From assembly GCA_038227045.1 (NCBI GenBank), contig JBBRQD010000067.1, positions 1-31,373 on the forward strand: a stretch of DNA of 31,373 nt, read 5' to 3'. The position numbers and the translations under genes are program-made. Under the pieces are notes generated by a model. That model saw only the letters and a program-made list of their open reading frames with translations, did not search any database and was not told the origin of the DNA. This document shows positions 1 to 8,257 of the stretch, in pieces. This stretch comes from JANXLS01 sp038227045 (lineage in GTDB: Bacteria; Planctomycetota; SZUA-567; H5-PLA8). How positions within the stretch are numbered: position 1 is the first letter of the stretch; every line of letters begins with the position of its first letter.

Positions 1-1
1 A

Positions 2-139
2 ATGATGTCGTTCATCAAGACTCATAACCAGGATTCAACACCCATGCTGTGGACCGCCAAGGCCGAGAAGATCATCGAAAAAGTGGAGCGCGCACGTGCA
101 GCGCTCCAAATCGTCAAACAGTGTGAATCAGTAGACTAG
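2..139 (+). pseudogene. IS630-family transposase, C-terminal tail (cut by window edge)
   Basis: An open frame enters from the left edge and ends at the TAG at 137-139, giving about 45 residues. They read FIKTHNQDSTPMLWTAKAEK, then IIEKVERARAAL. This pattern (F-I-x-x-H-N-x-[DN]-x-x-P-x-x-W-T, then an ILxKVxRAR helix) is what I know from the C-terminus of IS630/Tc1-mariner-type DDE transposases. The catalytic DDE core would lie to the left. Whether the copy is intact cannot be seen. The stop overlaps the stop of the opposing epimerase gene in a shared CTAG (136-139), so no room remains for an outer terminal repeat before coding sequence of the neighbour. This suggests an old, trimmed copy. The call rests on the tail pattern only. 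Confidence 0.62.
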
Positions 140-1080
140 CCCCTGATCCCCCAGCAAAACGGATCGCTCGTATCCAGATACAATTCCGCGCGGCCCGTCA
201 CATGAGCCGTTCCGGTTATCGTCGGTATGATTTCCCCGTCGCGTTCGCCCCGCCGGTAGCGGCCTTTGAATGTGCTGCCGAGGATGCCGGACTGAATCCA
301 TGTTTCGCCTTCCTTGAGTTTGCCTTCGGCGGCGAGACAGGCGAGTTTCGCGCTCGTCCCCGTGCCGCAGGGAGAGCGGTCGTATGCTTTGCCCGGGCAG
401 AGCACGAAATTCGTTGAGTTCACGCCGGGCGTATCGGACTTTGCGAAGAGTTCGATGTGATCGATCTCGCCGCCGTTTGCACCCGTGATCTGCGGCGCAG
501 CCAGCGCTTGCCGAACGGCCCATGCGTATGCCGCCAGCGATTCGACATTCCGCACATCAATGCGCTGGCCATGTTCTTCGATCAGATAGAACCAGTTGCC
601 GCTCCAGGCGATGTCGCCGCGTACTGTTCCGATGCCCGGCACAACCACTTCCACCGCTTTTTTGTAGCGGTAGCTCGGCACGTTTTCGACACTGACCGAA
701 CCGTCTTCATGCAACTCCGCATGGACAATTCCGACGGGCGTCTCGATGGGCGTAATTCCGGGGAAGACCATTCCCAATTGAGCCAGCGTGACCATCAAGC
801 CGATGGTCCCGTGTCCGCACATTCCGAGGTAGCCGACATTGTTGAAATAGATCACGCCAATCTTGCAGCCGGGCGTGCTTGACTTGAATAACAGCGCGCC
901 GACAAGCACGTCCGAGCCGCGCGGTTCGTTCACTACCGCCGAACGAAAATTGTCGTGCTTTTCACGAAAAACAGCCAGTTTCTCGGCTGCGGTCCCCGGC
1001 CCTAAATCCGGCCCGCCGAACGTAACGACCCGCGTCGGCTCCCCGCCGGTGTGGCTGTCGATGACTCTAATCTTACGCAT
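136..1080 (-). CDS. 4-hydroxyproline 2-epimerase (proline racemase family)
   Basis: This cytosolic, cofactor-independent enzyme interconverts trans-4-hydroxy-L-proline and cis-4-hydroxy-D-proline, the first step of hydroxyproline breakdown. The 314-residue product has the family length and shows both catalytic cysteines: C88 in MCGHGTIG and C238 in RSPCGTGTSAK. A Thr in the second position would instead suggest trans-3-hydroxyproline dehydratase. The N-terminus IDSHTGGEPTR and the segments NVPSYRY and GDIAWxGNWF closely match characterised 4-hydroxyproline epimerases as I remember them. I chose the ATG at 1080 because the family begins M-[RK]-x-I-x-V-IDSHTGGEPTR and a GGAG lies 9 bases upstream; an in-frame start at 1116 would add 12 atypical residues inside a hairpin region. 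No other hydroxyproline catabolic gene is adjacent. Its leader holds a terminator-like hairpin, and its stop overlaps the transposase tail. Confidence 0.93.
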   Translation of the reverse strand: MRKIRVIDSHTGGEPTRVVTFGGPDLGPGTAAEKLAVFREKHDNFRSAVVNEPRGSDVLVGALLFKSSTPGCKIGVIYFNNVGYLGMCGHGTIGLMVTLAQLGMVFPGITPIETPVGIVHAELHEDGSVSVENVPSYRYKKAVEVVVPGIGTVRGDIAWSGNWFYLIEEHGQRIDVRNVESLAAYAWAVRQALAAPQITGANGGEIDHIELFAKSDTPGVNSTNFVLCPGKAYDRSPCGTGTSAKLACLAAEGKLKEGETWIQSGILGSTFKGRYRRGERDGEIIPTITGTAHVTGRAELYLDTSDPFCWGIRG

Positions 1081-1095
1081 GACGACTGCTCCGAG

Positions 1096-1126
1096 AAAAA
1101 AGAGCCGCGACCGCAAGGGAGCGGCT
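1096..1126 (-). terminator. Terminator-like REP-type hairpin in the epimerase leader
   Basis: Read on the minus strand, AGCCGC (1126-1121) and GCGGCT (1108-1103) form a 6-bp stem with a 12-base loop, followed by C and a run of six T (1101-1096). That is the form of an intrinsic terminator, yet it sits just upstream of the ribosome-binding site of the epimerase gene rather than after a gene. The same GCCGC-N12-GCGGC unit occurs twice near 13566-13641, so it is also a copy of a dispersed repeat. It may act as an attenuator or simply block readthrough. Confidence 0.5.
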
Positions 1127-1283
1127 GCGCTGGAACTCGCTTTAACTCAATGTACTGCATCTGTAGCCAAATAGTGACATCGATTCACCTTGGTCATGGT
1201 TTATTTTAATGCGCACGAAAATGAACGTGACTGTGGCGTATAGAGTAATGTTGACTGAGTGTGCAAAAAAGCAGGAGTCCCCG

Positions 1284-4200
1284 ATGTCCATCAAAGCTTT
1301 GGTAATGTGCGCAGCCGTTTTGTGCGGCGCGGTGGCGGCTTCGACCGCTGAGATCAAAATCGATTTCAATCGCGACGTGCGGCCGATTCTGTCCGAGAAC
1401 TGTTTTGCCTGCCACGGCCCTGATGCCGGCAAGCGCAAGGCGAATCTGCGTTTGGACACTAAAGAGGGGGCGTCGGCCGAAGCGGAGTCTGGCATTTCGC
1501 CGCTCGTTCCGGGCAAGCCGGAGAAGAGCGAGTTGATCGCGCGCATCCTTTCCAAAGATCCCAACGAGGCCATGCCGCCCGCGAAAGAGCACAAGACGGT
1601 GTCAGCGGCTCAATTGGAGATGTTGAAATTATGGATCAAACAGGGCGCGAACTACGACAAGCATTGGTCATTCAAAAAGATTGAAATGCCGCCTGTGCCG
1701 GAGGTCAAGAACGCAGCTTGGCCGAAGAACGAGATCGATAAATTCATCCTCGCCCGGCTGGAGAAAGAGGGCTTGAAGCCTTCGCCCGAAGAAGAAAAAG
1801 CGCGCTTGCTGCGCCGCCTCACGCTGGACCTCACCGGCCTTCCGCCCACGCCAGAAGAGGTGGACGCGTACCTGGCGGACATGGCGCCGAACGCGTACGA
1901 AAAAGTGATCGACCGCCTGCTGGCGTCGCCGCATTTCGGTGAGCGCATGACCGTGCCGTGGCTGGATCTGGCGCGCTATGCCGACACATCCGGCTACCAC
2001 AACGATTCGCTTCGCGACATGTGGATGTGGCGCGACTGGGTGGTCAAAGCCTTCAACGACAACAAGCCGTTCGATCAATTCACGATCGAACAAATTGCTG
2101 GCGATTTGATTCCCAACGCCAAAGTCGAACAGAAGGTCGCCAGCGGTTTCCACCGCAACGTCATGACCAGCGACGAAGGCGGCCTAATCGACGCCGAGTA
2201 CCTCAATCTCTACATCGTTGACCGCGTCAGCACCACCGGCGTCACGTGGCTCGGCCTGACCGTGGGCTGCGCGCAATGCCACGATCACAAATACGATCCG
2301 CTGAAGACCCGCGATTTTTACCGCATGTACGCGTTCTTTAACAATGTGCCGGAAAATGGCAAGGACGGCGTGCGCGACCGAAATCCCAAACCGGTCCTGT
2401 TTGTCGCCACGGACGAACAAAAGGTGCGCGAAGCCAAAATTGATACGGACCTCGTCGCCGCTGAAAAAGCGCTGAAAGACCTCGCCACCACACTTGATCC
2501 TCAGCAGAAAGAATGGGAGAAAAAACTCGCGGCGGGAGGCAAGCCGGAAGAGCCGCGCGGCCCCGTGACAAAATTTCCGCTCGACGCCGACGGAAACGGC
2601 GTGACCGATGCTGGCGGCAAGTTCGCCGGCACCGCGAAGGGCGAAGTCAAATTCGACTTCGCAGCGCCCGGGAAGAGCGAAGCCAATTTCGATGCGGCCG
2701 CGCCGGGCAAGGCCTTTCACGTGCAGAAAAAAGGCTGGTTCGAATTCGGCAATTCATTCGATTTTGAAAAGAATCAACCGTTCACCGTAACCGCGCAATT
2801 GAAGTGCACGAAAGATGGCGGGTCGCCCTTCGGAAAGATGGAAAACGGCGGGACCACTCGCGGCTGGGACGTCGAGTTTCACGGATTGAAGCCAAGTGTT
2901 CATCTGATCCACAAATTTCCGGAGAATGCCATTCACGTGCAGGCGGAGAAAGACCTGGCGGAGAACACACTTCTGCATTTTGCGTTCACTTACGACGGTT
3001 CTGGAAAAGCGGCCGGCGTGAAGCTGTTCGTCAATGGTTCTGAAATCAAGACCACCGTACAGATTGACAAATTGAGCGAGACGATCAAGACGCCCGAAGC
3101 ATTCAGCATCGGGCGGCGCGGCGCGGCGGGGCCGCAGTTCGGCGGCACGGTCAACGATCTGCGCATTTACAACCGCGCGCTGAGCAACGCTGATATCGCC
3201 ACGCTCGGCGGCGCGGCGCAACTGGCGCTCGTCAACATTCCGGACGACAAGCGCACGCCGCAGCAGAAAGATCAGATCAAGAAGTTCTTCCGCGAGAACT
3301 TCGCGCACGAGTATGTCGCCGCGCAGGCCAAATCCGAGGGTATGAAAAAAGAAAAAGCCGCCATCGAAAAAGAGATTCCGAACGTGATGGTCATGGAAGA
3401 AATGGCCAAGCCGCGCGACACCTTTATCAAACTGCGCGGAAATTACGACAAGAATGGCGAAAAGGTCGAAACCGGCGTTCCGGATTTCCTGCCGCCCATT
3501 GCGCCGCCGATGGATGGCAAGCGCCACACGCGCCTCGATTTCGCCAACTGGATCGTCTCGCCGGACCAGCCGCTGACCGCGCGCGTGGCGGCGAATCGTT
3601 TCTGGGCGGCGATCTTCGGCACCGGCCTGGTCAAGACACTCAATGATTTTGGCATGCAGGGCGAATGGCCAAGTCATCCCGACTTGCTCGAATGGCTGGC
3701 TGCCGATTTCAAACGCGATTGGAATATGAAGCGGGCGATCAAGCAACTGCTGCTAACCTCGACGTACCGCCAGACCGCGCGCGTCACGAAGGAATTGCTC
3801 GATAAGGATTCCGCCAACCGCCTGCTGGCGCGCGGCCCGCGCAATCGCCTGGACGCCGAATTCGTCCGCGACAACGCGTTGGCGATCTCCGGTCTGTTGA
3901 ATCCGCAGATGGGCGGAAAAGGCATCCTGCCGTTTCAGCCGCCGGGCATTTGGGAGATCAACGAAATGGGTGGACAGGGCTACAAAAAGACCATGGGTTC
4001 CGAACAGTATCGGCGCGGTTTGTACGTCTATTGGCGGCGCTCGACGCCCTATCCATCGTTCCTCACTTTCGACGCGCCCAACCGCGAATTTTGCTCGGCG
4101 GTGCGCGCGCGAACCATGACGCCGTTGCAGTCGCTGGTGCTGATGAACGATCCGGTTTACGTCGAAGCCGCGCGGTCTTTCGCACTGCTGGCGATCAAAG

Positions 4201-4463
4201 ACGGCGGCGCCGACGCGCGTGCGCGGTTGACATGGATGTGGAAACGTGCGCTGGGCCGCCAGCCGAGCGCGCAGGAACTGGCGCTGCTCGAAGGCGAATT
4301 GCAGAAAGAACGCGAGAATTTCACGAAAGAGAAGAAGTCGGCCGAAGCGTTCCTGAAAGTGGGCGACTCGCCTCTTCCGAAGGAGTCCGATCCAAGCGAG
4401 GTTGCGGCGTGGACGGCGCTGGCGAGCGTGATTTTGAATTTGAATGAAACCATTACGAAGTAG
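1284..4463 (+). CDS. PSCyt1/DUF1549-LamG-DUF1553 secreted cytochrome-like protein
   Basis: A 1059-residue exported protein of the family abundant in Planctomycetes and Verrucomicrobia. Domains in order: Sec signal peptide (about 1-22, ending ASTA), PSCyt1 with a haem-type CxxCH (C40-H44, NCFACHGPD), DUF1549 (about 145-355) with a second CxxCH (C329-H333, CAQCHDHKYDP), a LamG/concanavalin-like insert (about 425-650, with HVQKKGWFEFGN and LRIYNRALS), then DUF1553 (about 745-1010, NRFWAAIFGTGLVKTLNDFG). The start at 1284 has AGGAG 6 bases upstream and begins the signal peptide directly; an in-frame ATG at 1209 would bury it. The biochemical role is not established; such proteins are thought to work in the periplasm, possibly in polysaccharide handling. 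The DUF1501 gene follows after 11 bases and is probably cotranscribed. Confidence 0.9.
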   Translation: MSIKALVMCAAVLCGAVAASTAEIKIDFNRDVRPILSENCFACHGPDAGKRKANLRLDTKEGASAEAESGISPLVPGKPEKSELIARILSKDPNEAMPPAKEHKTVSAAQLEMLKLWIKQGANYDKHWSFKKIEMPPVPEVKNAAWPKNEIDKFILARLEKEGLKPSPEEEKARLLRRLTLDLTGLPPTPEEVDAYLADMAPNAYEKVIDRLLASPHFGERMTVPWLDLARYADTSGYHNDSLRDMWMWRDWVVKAFNDNKPFDQFTIEQIAGDLIPNAKVEQKVASGFHRNVMTSDEGGLIDAEYLNLYIVDRVSTTGVTWLGLTVGCAQCHDHKYDPLKTRDFYRMYAFFNNVPENGKDGVRDRNPKPVLFVATDEQKVREAKIDTDLVAAEKALKDLATTLDPQQKEWEKKLAAGGKPEEPRGPVTKFPLDADGNGVTDAGGKFAGTAKGEVKFDFAAPGKSEANFDAAAPGKAFHVQKKGWFEFGNSFDFEKNQPFTVTAQLKCTKDGGSPFGKMENGGTTRGWDVEFHGLKPSVHLIHKFPENAIHVQAEKDLAENTLLHFAFTYDGSGKAAGVKLFVNGSEIKTTVQIDKLSETIKTPEAFSIGRRGAAGPQFGGTVNDLRIYNRALSNADIATLGGAAQLALVNIPDDKRTPQQKDQIKKFFRENFAHEYVAAQAKSEGMKKEKAAIEKEIPNVMVMEEMAKPRDTFIKLRGNYDKNGEKVETGVPDFLPPIAPPMDGKRHTRLDFANWIVSPDQPLTARVAANRFWAAIFGTGLVKTLNDFGMQGEWPSHPDLLEWLAADFKRDWNMKRAIKQLLLTSTYRQTARVTKELLDKDSANRLLARGPRNRLDAEFVRDNALAISGLLNPQMGGKGILPFQPPGIWEINEMGGQGYKKTMGSEQYRRGLYVYWRRSTPYPSFLTFDAPNREFCSAVRARTMTPLQSLVLMNDPVYVEAARSFALLAIKDGGADARARLTWMWKRALGRQPSAQELALLEGELQKERENFTKEKKSAEAFLKVGDSPLPKESDPSEVAAWTALASVILNLNETITK

Positions 4464-4474
4464 ACGAGGTATCT

Positions 4475-5911
4475 ATGAATCTTGAAGAAATCTGCCGGTG
4501 TCAGTCGCGCCGTGCGTTTTTGCAGAAAAGTTCGACCGGACTTGGCGCTCTTGCGCTGGCGTCATTGGTCAATGGGCCGGCGCGGGCTGATGACAATCTG
4601 GCGGTGCCCGGTGCCATGAAAATGCTGAATTGGGCGCCGAAGGCCAAGCGCGTCATTCACATGTTCATGTCCGGCGCGCCGTCGCATCTGGATCTCTTCG
4701 ATCCGAAACCGAAGTTGATCGAAATGACCGGCAAAGATTTGCCCGAAAGCGTTCGCCAGGGCCAACGCATCACGACGATGACATCCGGACAGAAGAATCT
4801 GTTTTGCGTCGGGTCGCCGTTTAAATTCGAAAAATACGGCAAGGCGCAGATGACGCTCTCCGAATTGCTGCCACACACGTCGAAGATCGTCGACGACTGT
4901 CTGTGGATCAAGACGATGTTCACCGAGCCGATCAACCACGATCCGGCATTCACCTTTTTTAACACGGGCCACCAGCAGCCCGGCCGGCCGACGATGGGCG
5001 CGTGGGCCAGTTACGGTCTGGGCGGCATGAACCAGAATTTGCCGGCGTATGTCGTGATGAACTCCGGCGGCGGCGGCCAGCCGCTGCAGTCGCGCTATTG
5101 GGGCAACGGATTTCTGCCCGCGCAGCACGGCGGCTGTCTTTTCCGGAGCGATGGCGACGCGGTGTTGTATCTCTCCAATCCGCCCGGTATCACGCCCGAC
5201 GCGCGGCGGCGCATGCTAGACACGTCCAACGGCTTGAACAAATTGGCGCTGGCGGACCTCGGCGATCCGGCGATTTCGGCGCAGATCGAAAATTACGAAC
5301 TCGCGTTCAGAATGCAGACGAGCGTGCCGGAACTGATGGACCTCGCCAAGGAAAAGAAGGAGACGCTGGACCTGTACGGCGCGACGCCGGGGCGGGGGTC
5401 CTTCGCCAACAATTGTCTGCTGGCGCGGCGCTTGGCCGAGCGCGGCGTGCGTTTTATTCAGCTCAACCATCGCGACTGGGATCATCACGGCGGATTGCCC
5501 GGCGGATTGAAAGGCAAGTGCAAAGAGACCGATCAAGCCTGCGCGGCGTTGGTCACCGATTTGAAGCAGCGCGGAATGCTGGAGGACACGATCGTCATCT
5601 GGGGCGGCGAATTCGGCCGCACGGCCTACAGCCAGGGCGACATCAAGCCCGACAATTTCGGCCGCGACCACCACCCGCGCTGTTTCACAATGTGGATGGC
5701 GGGCGGCGGCATGAAGGCCGGCCATGTACATGGCGAGACCGACGACTTTGGGTACAACATTGTCCGCGATGGAGTGCATGTTCATGATTTCCACGCCACG
5801 CTGCTGCATCTGCTCGGAGTCGATCACAAGAAAATGATCTACCGGCACGAAGGCCGCGATTACCGGCTCACGGATATTGCGGGAAATGTGGTAAAGGAAT
5901 TGTTGGCGTAA
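4475..5911 (+). CDS. DUF1501 family protein, Tat-exported
   Basis: A 478-residue member of DUF1501, a family with a sulfatase/alkaline-phosphatase-like fold but no proven activity. The N-terminus carries a twin-arginine signal (SRRAFLQKSSTGLGALALAS, residues 11-30), so the folded protein is expected to be exported by Tat. Family hallmarks include MFMSGAPSHLDLFDPKP near residue 65, NHRDWDHHGG in the middle, IVIWGGEFGRTAYSQG, and DHHPRCFTMWMAGGGMKAG near the end. The C-terminus, GVDHKKMIYRHEGRDYRLTD, is typical. The ATG follows a GAGG and lies 11 bases after the stop of the PSCyt1 gene. The two families form one of the best-known gene pairs of planctomycete-type genomes and probably act together outside the cytoplasm. 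Confidence 0.93.
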   Translation: MNLEEICRCQSRRAFLQKSSTGLGALALASLVNGPARADDNLAVPGAMKMLNWAPKAKRVIHMFMSGAPSHLDLFDPKPKLIEMTGKDLPESVRQGQRITTMTSGQKNLFCVGSPFKFEKYGKAQMTLSELLPHTSKIVDDCLWIKTMFTEPINHDPAFTFFNTGHQQPGRPTMGAWASYGLGGMNQNLPAYVVMNSGGGGQPLQSRYWGNGFLPAQHGGCLFRSDGDAVLYLSNPPGITPDARRRMLDTSNGLNKLALADLGDPAISAQIENYELAFRMQTSVPELMDLAKEKKETLDLYGATPGRGSFANNCLLARRLAERGVRFIQLNHRDWDHHGGLPGGLKGKCKETDQACAALVTDLKQRGMLEDTIVIWGGEFGRTAYSQGDIKPDNFGRDHHPRCFTMWMAGGGMKAGHVHGETDDFGYNIVRDGVHVHDFHATLLHLLGVDHKKMIYRHEGRDYRLTDIAGNVVKELLA

Positions 5912-5934
5912 AGTAATGCCGGCGAATCTTACTA

Positions 5935-6507
5935 ATGAGCCCCATTACTCACGCGCTGGCCGGTTGGGTCGTCGCCAATGCCGATTCCAAAAACACACCG
6001 CGCGAACGCGCGCTGATTGCGTTCGCGGGCGTCGCGCCGGACCTTGATGGACTGACGATCGTTGCCGAATGGGCGTCACGCTTTACGAAATCGCCGGTCA
6101 CCTGGTGGTCGGATTATCATCATGTATTCTGCCACAATATCGGATTCGGCATCGTGCTCGTCGGCATCTGCGCCGCGTTTTCGAAGCGGCGGCTGGCGAC
6201 AGCCTGCTGGGCGTGCCTTGCATTTCATCTCCACCTATTTTGCGATATCCTCGGCAGCCGCGGACCCGGCGGGGAGATTTGGGAGGTGCCGTATCTGCTC
6301 CCGTTTTCGCGTGCGGGAACCATCGTGTGGAGCGGGCAATGGCCGCTGAATGGCTGGCCGAATTTTGTGGTGACGGCGATCTGCGTGTGGCTCACGTTTG
6401 TGTTCGCGGCGAAGCGAGGGTGTTCGCCGCTGGAGATAATTTCAGCGCGCGCTGATGCTGCGTTCGTGGGCGCGCTGCGCAAGCGGTTTAGGAAATCGCA
6501 TTCTTGA
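5935..6507 (+). CDS. YdjM/DUF457-type membrane-bound metal-dependent hydrolase
   Basis: A 190-residue inner-membrane protein of the YdjM (DUF457) family, annotated as putative metal-dependent hydrolases without a proven substrate. The expected metal-binding residues are present: H6 in THALAG, D36 and D38 in APDLDG, H62, H63 and H67 in YHHVFCHN, and H98, H100 and D104 in HLHLFCD. Hydrophobic stretches near residues 68-82, 88-104 and 143-160 fit membrane segments. It starts 23 bases after the DUF1501 gene with a weak ribosome-binding site, so it may be the last gene of that operon. The C-terminal 30 residues are basic and unassigned. Confidence 0.75.
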   Translation: MSPITHALAGWVVANADSKNTPRERALIAFAGVAPDLDGLTIVAEWASRFTKSPVTWWSDYHHVFCHNIGFGIVLVGICAAFSKRRLATACWACLAFHLHLFCDILGSRGPGGEIWEVPYLLPFSRAGTIVWSGQWPLNGWPNFVVTAICVWLTFVFAAKRGCSPLEIISARADAAFVGALRKRFRKSHS

Positions 6508-6642
6508 ACGACCAGAATTGCCTTGTCTGAATTCCAGCAAGATAAACATGCGGAATTTTCGAAATCGCCGTCTGCTTTTTAATACGCCGATCAACATTGA
6601 CTAGGGATGGATTCTCTCAATTTCCATCGAAATTCGCAGCAC

Positions 6643-6726
6643 ACGTGCACTAAAAAAAATGAAAGCCGTCAAAGTTAGCACCGTTCCGGCTTGATTTGTC
6701 AAATCCATGGGGTAGTATGTGCACGT
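6643..6726. repeat. 8-bp inverted repeat flanking the pilin promoter candidate
   Basis: ACGTGCAC at 6643-6650 is matched by its exact reverse complement GTGCACGT at 6719-6726. The pair brackets the promoter candidate, the right half-site touching the -10 box. This arrangement would suit two operator half-sites for one regulator, but chance is not excluded. The rest of the gap 6508-6760 is AT-richer than the genes and shows no coding potential. Confidence 0.3.
6691..6718 (+). promoter_or_regulatory. Candidate sigma-70 promoter of the minor-pilin cluster
   Basis: TTGATT (6691-6696) and TAGTAT (6713-6718) are separated by 16 bases, about 42 bases before the first pilin ATG. This is the best match in the gap before the cluster. 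It is a pattern-based guess without experimental support. Confidence 0.35.
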
Positions 6727-6760
6727 AGTGATACTTAACTCGTTAGAGATATAACCGACT

Positions 6761-7519
6761 ATGTACACTCAAATTCATAAGCCATACGACATTAGAAAAA
6801 CGAGCCTGAGATATGGCGGGCTTTCCCTTCTGGAATTGTTGATTTTTCTAGCCGTTATGGCTGTTGGGATGACGGCGGCCTTGTCGATGTACATCAGTTC
6901 CAGATTGGCAGAACGGGTGGGAGAGGAGCGGCGCCTAGCCAGCCTCGCCGCCGAACAAAAAATCGATGAGATTCGCAATTTCGTTTCGGGCAACAACAAT
7001 ACGCTCGATCAAGCGTATGGTTATTACGGCCCCGTTAATTTGCCCGTTGGCGGGCCAGGTGCCATGTTCAATGTGCCGGGTTTGACCGCCTATTACGATA
7101 CCAATACAGTCGATGGCTCGCGGCCCAATCCGCGCTCAATCGGCACTGTCACGGTCATCAATGACGAAACGCCCAGTGAACGCCAATTCGGATACGACTA
7201 CGCCAACAGTACCGCGTCGACGGTGCCGACGCCACCGTTTGGCGTGGATATCAACGGCAATGGCACCCGCCTGATTCAAACGGGCTTCGGAAACACCGGT
7301 GCCGCTGACTACAATGACGTCATTCCTCCGCCATTTCCGCTCGACCTCAACGGCAATGGCTCCAACGGCACTACGGTGGCGTGGGACCACGTTGTTACGT
7401 CGGGATTTGTGATGCTTCCCGTGGTCATCAGTATTCAATGGCAGGGTGCCGCCGGACCGCAACGGCTCGACATGTTTGCGATCATCATTCCTGACCAATT
7501 AACTGGGGAGCCTCACTGA
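6761..7519 (+). CDS. Type IV prepilin-like protein (PilV/GspI-type minor pilin)
   Basis: A 252-residue protein with a class III (prepilin peptidase) signal: a 20-residue basic leader ending in GG, then LSLLELLIFLAVMAVGMTAA, with cleavage after G20 and the conserved Glu at mature position 5. A long amphipathic helix follows (EERRLASLAAEQKIDEIRNF), as in PilV/GspI minor pilins. The globular part holds two related loops, PPFGVDINGNG (D163) and PPFPLDLNGNG (D195), of the DxNxNG type that often binds calcium. It is the first of three pilin-like genes with almost no spacing, so they are probably one transcript. It is expected to be inserted in the inner membrane and assembled at the tip of a pilus or pseudopilus. 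The assembly ATPase, platform and secretin are not in this window. Confidence 0.78.
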   Translation: MYTQIHKPYDIRKTSLRYGGLSLLELLIFLAVMAVGMTAALSMYISSRLAERVGEERRLASLAAEQKIDEIRNFVSGNNNTLDQAYGYYGPVNLPVGGPGAMFNVPGLTAYYDTNTVDGSRPNPRSIGTVTVINDETPSERQFGYDYANSTASTVPTPPFGVDINGNGTRLIQTGFGNTGAADYNDVIPPPFPLDLNGNGSNGTTVAWDHVVTSGFVMLPVVISIQWQGAAGPQRLDMFAIIIPDQLTGEPH

Positions 7520-7521
7520 TC

Positions 7522-8208
7522 ATGCGCAATCAAACCCTTGTTCGCCGCACCGCACGCGGTGTTACGCTCGTCGAAATGACCGTGGCCATGGCCATTCTTG
7601 GCACGGCCTTCGTCGGTATCTCGCTTTTTATGAACGTGATGGTCAATGGTCTTTACTCGGAAACCATTGAGTCCGATCAGCAAACCCGCACGGCTGGAAA
7701 AATGTACGACATCCTTGCCGAACTCCGCCAGGCCACGGCGCAAAGTCCCAATTTTCACGTCGTCACAGCGACCTCGTCTGTCCCTTCAAGCATTACCTTC
7801 GATTTGCCCGCGTCCACAAACCCAGCCGGAAACGTGGTTTGGGGTAGCAAGGTAACATACCGATTGGCCCTCAACTCAGGCCAGTATATCGATTCGGCTG
7901 CCACGGTACAGGATGCGATGATTATGCGCGACGCACTTGATCCCGTCAGCGGGACGACTACGACCACGGTGATTGAACAGCACGTGCCATATAAGATCAC
8001 CGAAAACTCGGTGCCTCAATGGGGCTTCAACGTCACCGTCAATACAAATGTGCTCACGATAGCGATCCGCAGATCTGGCGATACCAACGTCAATTTGGGT
8101 ACAACCGTGACCGCCACGGGCTCGACACAAGGCACGCTCGCCACGGCGATTTTTACCGGTACTTATTATTTGAGAAACTCCCAAACGGCCATGGTTGCGA
8201 CGCAGTAA
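7522..8208 (+). CDS. Type IV prepilin-like protein (PilW/GspJ-type minor pilin)
   Basis: A 228-residue prepilin with a short leader (MRNQTLVRRTARG) cut after G13, followed by VTLVEMTVAMAILGTAFVGI, with Glu at mature position 5. The helix continues into a region resembling GspJ/PilW (QQTRTAGKMYDILAELRQAT), then a beta-rich, Ser/Thr-rich globular domain. The ATG lies two bases after the stop of the preceding pilin gene, implying translational coupling. In known systems this type forms a tip complex with the V/I and X/K types, which are its two neighbours here. No cysteine pair is visible. Confidence 0.75.
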   Translation: MRNQTLVRRTARGVTLVEMTVAMAILGTAFVGISLFMNVMVNGLYSETIESDQQTRTAGKMYDILAELRQATAQSPNFHVVTATSSVPSSITFDLPASTNPAGNVVWGSKVTYRLALNSGQYIDSAATVQDAMIMRDALDPVSGTTTTTVIEQHVPYKITENSVPQWGFNVTVNTNVLTIAIRRSGDTNVNLGTTVTATGSTQGTLATAIFTGTYYLRNSQTAMVATQ

Positions 8209-8257
8209 TGAACAATGCAACGACAAATTAAGACAACCCCTGAAAGGCAGGCCCATC

